A DNA stretch of 13,580 nt from Larix sibirica (lineage: Eukaryota > Streptophyta > Pinopsida > Pinales > Pinaceae): positions 47,109 through 60,688 of the forward strand of contig NWUY0300032794.1 of assembly GCA_004151065.3 (NCBI GenBank), read 5' to 3'. The position numbers and the translations under genes are program-made. Positions 8,683-13,580 of the stretch are shown here, piece after piece. The notes below the pieces were generated by a model. It did no database searches. It worked only from the letters and a program-made list of their open reading frames with translations, and was not told where the DNA came from. Each line of letters begins with the position of its first letter. The stretch's first letter is position 1.

Positions 8683-9400
8683 TGTAGAAACTCTAAATAG
8701 GTTCAATACCATGCAAGAATTTACACAAGCCAGGATCTAGAAACAAAGTAGTCCTCACCAAGAATTTACATAGAGATTATCATAAATAAGAAGAAATATT
8801 GAAGCAGAAACATAAGAGAGAGAACTAAATTGATGTAAATTTCCATTATTATTCATCAATAAGAATACAATATATAATGCATCTCATAGACATAATTCGA
8901 ATGCCTTGGAGGAAACTTGAGTAGCTCACATGTGGCAGGTTTAGAATAGAACAAAATCCCGCTATATGGCAAGTGTCACACTCAAACTCATAGTGAAAGG
9001 TCATGAATTGGCTAAGTGGTCCTAGCTTGAAAATGAGTGACCAAAAATCAACTAGTGGGAGGATTTTCAGGATAAAAGGAAGGAATATGTTGAGGAAGAA
9101 AATCAACAAGGTTTCCCAAGTCATCCTAGCACACTAGCTCATCCTAATCCATGTGAAAAGAAGGCATCAAGCTACCTTAGCTCACAAACATGGATAAAAG
9201 CTGGAATAAAGAAGAATAGCACTCTAGCTCATAAAAGCATAGAAAAATATGGAACTAAAGCACAGGAGGGCGCTATAGTGGATACTATTGACCAAGGTGG
9301 GAAAATAATGTGCTAGGTAGCCTAACTAAGATAGTTCTAAACACCTAGGAGAACAAATAATGGCATAATACTAAGGTCTAGATGGTTAATTATTCCAACA
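8683..9400 (-). mobile_element. Solo LTR nested in the copia 3' LTR
   Basis: A 718-bp insertion with TG...CA ends and a perfect 5-bp duplication, absent from the 5' LTR. On the minus strand it starts TGTTGGAATAATTAACC, a typical plant LTR start, and ends GTTTCTACA, so minus is the likelier orientation. A TATA-like TATATATTG lies near the middle on that strand. No coding motif is found; an open stretch at 8849-9124 on the minus strand looks like chance. TGGTATTGAACC at 8700-8711 (minus strand) resembles a PBS but lies inside the element, 17 bases from its end. A small TRIM is the alternative. Confidence 0.8.
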
Positions 9401-9405
9401 ATATG
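9401..9405. repeat. Target-site duplication ATATG (right)
   Basis: Matches 8678-8682 exactly and restores the LTR sequence TATGGCACTCC, which corresponds to TATGGAACTC in the 5' LTR. Confidence 0.85.
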
Positions 9406-9444
9406 GCACTCCTTCTAACTTCATAGGATTGAGAAGATATAAAG

Positions 9445-9509
9445 TGTTAGGTCATCCTTTCTAGAGTGTTAGGTTGGCCCTGCCAGGGTATTGAACAATG
9501 TTAGGTCGG
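9445..9509 (+). promoter_or_regulatory. Three TGTTAGGTC-type repeats in the 3' LTR
   Basis: TGTTAGGTC at 9445, TGTTAGGTTGG at 9467 and TGTTAGGTCGG at 9499, spaced 22 and 32 bases, lie upstream of the TATA box at 9534. The 5' LTR keeps the last two only. Confidence 0.4.
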
Positions 9510-9533
9510 TTTAGAAATGTGACTTAAAAACAC

Positions 9534-9541
9534 TATAAATA
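9534..9541 (+). promoter_or_regulatory. TATA box of the 3' LTR
   Basis: TATAAATA in the same context as 3111-3118. If active, it would drive outward transcription towards 10584, antisense to the frame there. Confidence 0.6.
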
Positions 9542-9966
9542 AGAGGGTCCTCACTCTCATTTTCTCATTCATTCATCACTTGGAGATATCCTCTTAGGAA
9601 GTGCTCACTTGTAAGAAAACTATAAGATGTGTCTCTTGAAGGGGTTTTAAGGTTATTTTGAATATGTTCTCTTGAGTATTTTCTGAGGTATTTGAAGATG
9701 TCTTTCTTGAAGTGTTTCTAAAGGTTTTCTAGGGTTCTCTAAGGAGGAGGAGGTGCACTTATGGAATATGAAGGCTTGAATATATGTGATATATTCTTCT
9801 TGGAAGAAAATTTCACTGTTGGGAAAAGTCTTTTATATCTTACTTTGAGATGTGATCTTGGAAGAATTTCTAAGGGTTCTTCTCTAGATAAGGTTCATGT
9901 AGAAAGTGACCATGCCAAATTTTGGAACTAGTTTAAATATGATCTTACAACATTTTATGGATCTGA

Positions 9967-10200
9967 TTAGAGACAGGTTATGAAGCATATTTGAATCATA
10001 TTGGGGAGAATATCTTAGGAAGGCTATGAGGAATATTTGTTGCAAATTATGGAGCATATTTGAGGCAGGTAATGAAGCAGATTTGTAGCATATTATGGAC
10101 TAGATGTGAGGTAGGTTATGAAGCATATTATGGAGCAGACCTGATGTAGGTTATGAAGAATTTTTGAAGCTAATTATGAGGTAATATTTGAGATGATTAT
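9967..10200 (+). repeat. 23-bp minisatellite in the 3' LTR
   Basis: About ten degenerate units built on AGGTTATGAAGCATATTTGA-like sequence, several with one-base insertions. There are three to four more units than in the 5' LTR at 3544-3692. Confidence 0.7.
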
Positions 10201-10227
10201 GTCAACATTTTTGTACTTGATTCTCCA

Positions 10228-10390
10228 GTAGGTTGGTGCCTACATATTGTTGAGTTGGTGCTCAGTTGAGCAGATTGGTGTCTCCAGTAGGTTGGTGCCT
10301 ACATATTGTTGAGTTGGTGCTCACTTGGGGGGGTTGGCGACTCTAGTAAGTTGGTGCTTACAAATTATGTAACAGTAGGTTGGAGCCTAC
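10228..10390 (+). repeat. Four hairpin-forming repeats in the 3' LTR
   Basis: Units at 10228-10243, 10287-10302, 10346-10361 and 10375-10390 (spacing 59, 59 and 29, as in the 5' LTR). Copies 1, 2 and 4 have the stem GTAGG/CCTAC. Copy 3 has GTAAG/CTTAC, a paired change that keeps the stem. The loop is TTGGTG or TTGGAG. Confidence 0.78.
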
Positions 10391-10583
10391 ATGAATATAT
10401 AATGATAATTTTTTTGTGTTTTTTCTCGGAAAAGTGTTTCCATGTTAAATTCTATGTATTGTAATTTGAGTTTTTTGCGTATATATAATTTCAAAGTAAA
10501 TGATTGATTGATGAATGTTTAAAGTAAGAAAAAGTGTCTTATATTGATTCAACCCCCCTTTTAGTATAAGCATAAGTTCAATA

Positions 10584-12755
10584 TTATCTGGTTGCTTTGT
10601 TAAATTGCATGCACTTCTCTTATGTGGTCAAGATCAATTCCTTCTTCATGAACACCTTTTGGATGTTCGTAATCATCTCCAACCTATCTTTGAACCCAAT
10701 CACAGTTAAATTTTCCTATGGCATACAATTCAAAAATTCAATGAAATTTTTTGCATCCTCTTCCTTATAAATGACATCATTCCACCATTTATTAATGTCA
10801 AGCTATGCATTCTTTACTAAGATGGACTCTGCTAAATGATAAAATTCAAAAGTGGGTTTAAACTTGTTAACCTTATCAAAAACATGATTCCAAATCTTGT
10901 ATTTGGAATCAACGAGAAATTATCATTTGGGAATCTATTGGGATGCATCATGGAGTGATTTCTTGAATCCTTCTTGTGATTGAGTCAATGTATCGATGCC
11001 AGAATCCTTTTATGATATTCGGTATTGGAATTATTAGACCTTGTTGTCCCTTCCTTTCAACACTTTGTGCAAATTTGCCACCTTGTCCTCTTCCACTTTA
11101 TTTTCTTTTCGCAATAGTTGCACTATTGCAGACACCTTCATGACTTGTGTTTTATAGGTGGTGAGCTTGTCCAATAAGTCATCAAAATTTTCCTCATTTT
11201 ATGAAATATTAATTAACTTATCATCAACATTTAAATTATCAGGGATTTGGAACAACTTAGATAATTGTTTATTTTGAGATCCCTTTTCTATGAGTTCTTG
11301 CTACAATTATTGTACTTCCGTAGCATGCCCTTTTTCCATCTTGGTCTTTCCTTTCAATAAGTTATTAATTTTCAATATGAGATGAGAATTTTGATCTTTT
11401 AGCTTTATGTTCTCCAAGATAAAGGTCTCTCTTTCTTCATTAGCAATAATGAGCTCCATCGACTGAACATATTTAGGCTAAGGGATTTTGATCGTGGTCT
11501 TTAGTATTTTGATCTCCATGTCCTTTGTGTTTATTAGACTCTTGATTATTTTTGCTGCATTTGGGTTACTCACCAAAGCTACAATATTTCTCTCAAGGTC
11601 CTTCATCCTAGTGGTCCTAGCCCAATTTATTACTCGTTCATGCTTTAGCTTCTTTTCCAACTTGACCACTAGGATCTGCAACTTTTTCACACTCATTGTA
11701 TACTGAATCAAATTATTTGATACCATATCCCTTATTTTCCCACATCGTTCAATCATGTCCACAAAATTTACCTCGTTAAATTCAACCGAAACTGTAGTGC
11801 TATTGTACTATTATTTCTTCGATGCAATATCGAATAAATTGAATTTATTATTTTCAAGGTCCATTGAGGCTAAGAACCTCAACATCATGCCTCCACTTAA
11901 TATTTCTTGAGTACCCTGATAGGAATTCAAGTGCTTCAAGCCTTTAGACTTGAGAAATTTCTGAATCATGGGCATGGTAGATGGAGTCACTTGTACAACC
12001 AACTACTAACTGCTCGAAGGATTCAATTATTGTAGAAGAGTTTTCACTTCAGTAGACAACAACTCCTGCTCCACTTTTGTATTAATTTAAGACATAGAAA
12101 CAACTTGTGTAGCCTTCTATAATTCCTTTTCTTTTTTTGACTCAGGCTCGCCTACTCTCTATGTCGCTTTCCTCTTGCTCATCACCTCACTATGTTTTGT
12201 TGATAACGACATATTAGAGGCCCCTTTCTCCAGCTTTGATGATTGATGCACTGCTTCTTATTAATGTTTAGCTCATGCATCCTCTATACTTGTGACTGGT
12301 TTTTTCTACTTTTGATGGTCTCTCTGCATTGGATCAAGAACCATCATCTTCAATTTCAACCAATCAAGTTGAAGCAAGGTCATAGGAACATGGATTTTAA
12401 TCCTTAATTTTCTCATGAAACTTTGCACTTATTCCCAAGAGTATTTGTTATCCGTGATTTCCTCTTTATGTCTTGTGTGATGTATATATGATGAGGATTT
12501 TAACTCTTCTCTTCACTTATAAATGAAGTGATGAAGGTCATAATGCCACATTGGCCCTTGTTCAAGGCCAAAATAGTGCATATAAATACTATTTACAACT
12601 TCAAGGACATATCAATGTTTGATAATGGGAGAGAAAATCTAACAAGGTAGTATAAAGGTTGTCTTATGGATCTTTGAAACAAAATGGAATTAATCTAAAG
12701 ACAACCTCTCCCTAATAAAATATAATGCAATAATCAATGGGGAATATATACGGGT
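10584..12755 (-). pseudogene. Unrecognised long coding-like frame with coiled-coil centre
   Basis: I do not recognise this protein. One minus-strand frame (codon ends at 12512, 12302, 12002, 11762 and 10586 all agree) gives about 720 codons of protein-like sequence broken by about 30 stops and no net frameshift. The N-terminal third (12755-12320) looks globular: SIYMHYFGLEQGPMWHYDL near 12540-12600, then KLRIKIHVPMTLLQLDW near 12365-12415. A Lys/Ser/Glu-rich part follows (SKRKAT, PESKKEKE). From 11762 to about 11040 it is a heptad-like coiled coil (LQILVVKLEKKLKHE, LILKINNLLKGKTKMEKG). The C-terminal part (10980-10584) has NKWWNDVIYKEED and IEFLNCMP. It ends at the copia LTR. It might be a gag- or env-like ORF of an element or a captured gene; undecided. 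Confidence 0.55.
12657..12706. repeat. Short inverted repeat
   Basis: GGTTGTCTT (12657-12665) and AAGACAACC (12698-12706) are exact inverse copies. Outside them GGGAGAG (12628-12634) and CTCTCCC (12706-12712) also pair loosely. It lies within the unknown frame; its role is unknown and chance cannot be excluded. Confidence 0.35.
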
Positions 12756-13206
12756 AAAAGGTTGGGAGGATTGTCTGCCTTGGGTTGCTTTCAAATTATG
12801 CCTAATTTTAGCAATTTCCTGCTCCATTTCCTTAACCATTTTCATCCCAAACACAATTATGTTTACTAAATTATCCAATATCATTGGTGCTCTTCATCTT
12901 CTTCCATATAAAGCATCAAACGGGTTTATTTTCAATGATGCTTGATGGCCATTATTGTATGTTAACTCCAGTGGGTATCAATAAATTATCTTCTAATTTG
13001 GATGCTTTTCCCATCACATACATGTGAAACATGTCTTCAACCACTTTATTTACTCTTTTTGGATCTCCATCTATCTATGGATGGTAAGAAGTACTAAACT
13101 TCAACTAAGTTTCCAAGTCTACAAAAAGACTCTTCTAGAATTTAGATGTAAACTATGTATCCTTGTCAAATACAATATCCTTGGGTAACCCATGCAATGT
13201 AAATAG
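12755..13206 (-). pseudogene. Ty3-gypsy integrase, C-terminal half of core
   Basis: The minus strand reads LHGLPKDIVFDKDT (13195 down), FTSKF, LKFSTSYHP, IDGDPKRVNKVVEDM and MYVM. After a one-base shift near 12965 it reads ELTYNNGHQASLKINPFDALYGRR, then MVKEMEQEIAKIRHNLKATQ. This is the gypsy integrase: the second catalytic Asp is in FDKD, and the usual GQTERVN reads GDPKRVN, so the catalytic Glu has become Lys. The linker after ALYGR is as in chromovirus-type elements, but GPY and chromodomain are absent; the sequence changes character near 12760. It has stops at W and Q positions and is inactive. It enters the unknown frame to its left in phase, perhaps by chance. Confidence 0.88.
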
Positions 13207-13580
13207 TTTTTTTTTAACAGAAATGTTTAATCGAATTTATATTAAAAATGGAATAGGGAATAAAAAAAGAACTTGCAATAGGGCTGCTCTCTATGAAGAA
13301 GTAGAGCCAGGCCTGCAAACTTGATATCAACTATGTTAATTTGCTCAAAATGAAACCCTATTCTAGGAATCTTATAGCTTCTTACAAACTGATCGAGCAT
13401 TAAAATGTACTTGAAAAGCATAGCTTAATAAGTTTTGAGCTTGTAAACTAGTACTGTATTACAAAAAAAGAGGTTCAGGGATCTCGCAAGAAGACCACAC
13501 ACAAAAAATATGTCAGCAAGACGCTGTAAGATGCATCATTACTCAGGGTTGCATTTTTCCTTTCCTTTGGCCTCCGCAGC
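13207..13580 (-). mobile_element. Probable 3' end of a second retroposed sequence
   Basis: The gypsy integrase stops at 13206, followed by nine T (13207-13215). On the minus strand this is an A9 tail preceded by AT-rich sequence (CGATTAAACATTTCTGTT), as at the 3' end of a LINE or a retroposed transcript. The remaining 360 bases show no RT or other motif; the minus strand has short open stretches only (GKEKCNPE near 13545-13565). It runs out of the window, so the target-site duplication cannot be checked. A LINE 3' end is the best guess, a processed pseudogene the alternative. Confidence 0.45.

Larger units (their letters stand above)
2772..10583 (+). mobile_element. Ty1-copia LTR retrotransposon, SIRE-like, degenerate
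   Basis: The element has a 5' LTR (2772-4071), a PBS resembling the initiator tRNA-Met site, gag, RT and RNase H of copia type, a PPT and a 3' LTR (8479-10583). Both LTRs begin TGTTGGAAATATTG and share a TATA box, a 23-bp minisatellite and hairpin repeats. By eye they are roughly 80 percent alike, so the insertion is old. YVDDIIFGS in RT and AAAGGGGGAGA at the PPT suggest the SIRE/Maximus type, but there is no env-like ORF. Protease and integrase are missing. A probable assembly duplication (4988-7870) inflates its length by 1442 bases. It interrupts the LINE ORF1 on the left. Confidence 0.92.
8479..10583 (+). repeat. 3' LTR, enlarged by a nested solo LTR
   Basis: It begins TGTTGGAAATATTG after the PPT and ends AAGTTCAATA, matching AAGTTTAACA of the 5' LTR with the terminal CA changed to TA. 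Its length is 2105 bp. Taking out the insertion 8683-9400 and one 5-bp duplication leaves 1382 bp, against 1300 bp in the 5' LTR. The rest of the difference fits about three more 23-bp units. Confidence 0.85.

Noticed and set aside
8422-9124. Minus-strand open stretches in the 3' LTR region
   Set aside because: One crosses the PPT and LTR edge, the other lies within the solo LTR; both are hydrophobic chance frames of AT-rich DNA without motifs.
11488-11706. Plus-strand 72-codon open stretch rich in Phe and Ile
   Set aside because: It is antisense to the coiled-coil part; Lys and Glu codons give Phe and Leu on the other strand.
10584-12755. Alternative genetic code with TAA and TAG read as Gln
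   Set aside because: The stops of this frame would fit it, but the copia, gypsy and LINE remnants in the same window have stops also at conserved non-Gln places (for example Gly in TDWAG and Trp in the integrase) and many frameshifts. Ordinary decay explains it.

Overview
This window looks like intergenic DNA from a large, repeat-rich seed-plant genome, possibly a gymnosperm; the species cannot be named from the sequence. Everything recognisable is plant retroelement material: an L1-type LINE, a Ty1-copia element of the SIRE-like type (RT motif YVDDIIFGS), a Ty3-gypsy integrase and a solo LTR. All of it is decayed by stops and frameshifts. I see no intact host gene, tRNA, rRNA or CRISPR.

Layout: (1) 1-2771, minus strand: a broken LINE. 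Read right to left it holds an ORF1 remnant with a zinc knuckle, the C-terminal end of the endonuclease, a linker, the reverse transcriptase and a zf-RVT C-terminus. (2) 2772-10583, plus strand: a Ty1-copia element that cuts the LINE ORF1. It has a 1300-bp 5' LTR, a tRNA-Met-type PBS, gag, RT and RNase H, two identical polypurine tracts and a 3' LTR. Zinc knuckle, protease and integrase are missing. The 3' LTR itself carries a 718-bp solo LTR with an ATATG target-site duplication. (3) 10584-12755, minus strand: an unrecognised coding-like stretch of about 720 codons, full of stops but keeping one frame, with a long coiled-coil centre. (4) 12755-13206, minus strand: the end of a Ty3-gypsy integrase with its catalytic Glu changed. 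(5) 13207-13580, minus strand: a probable 3' end of another retroposed sequence, beginning at an oligo(A) tail.

Two warnings for users. The 1441-bp blocks 4988-6428 and 6430-7870 read as identical, stop codons included, and are separated by one N. This is almost certainly an assembly join of overlapping contigs, so RT and part of RNase H are probably present once, not twice. Second, the copia element has LINE sequence on its left and unrelated sequence on its right, with no convincing target-site duplication, so the locus has been rearranged.

The most interesting signals are four repeated hairpins inside each LTR with one compensatory base-pair change, a 23-bp minisatellite whose copy number differs between the two LTRs, and the unknown long frame on the right, whose stops are nearly all TAA or TAG.
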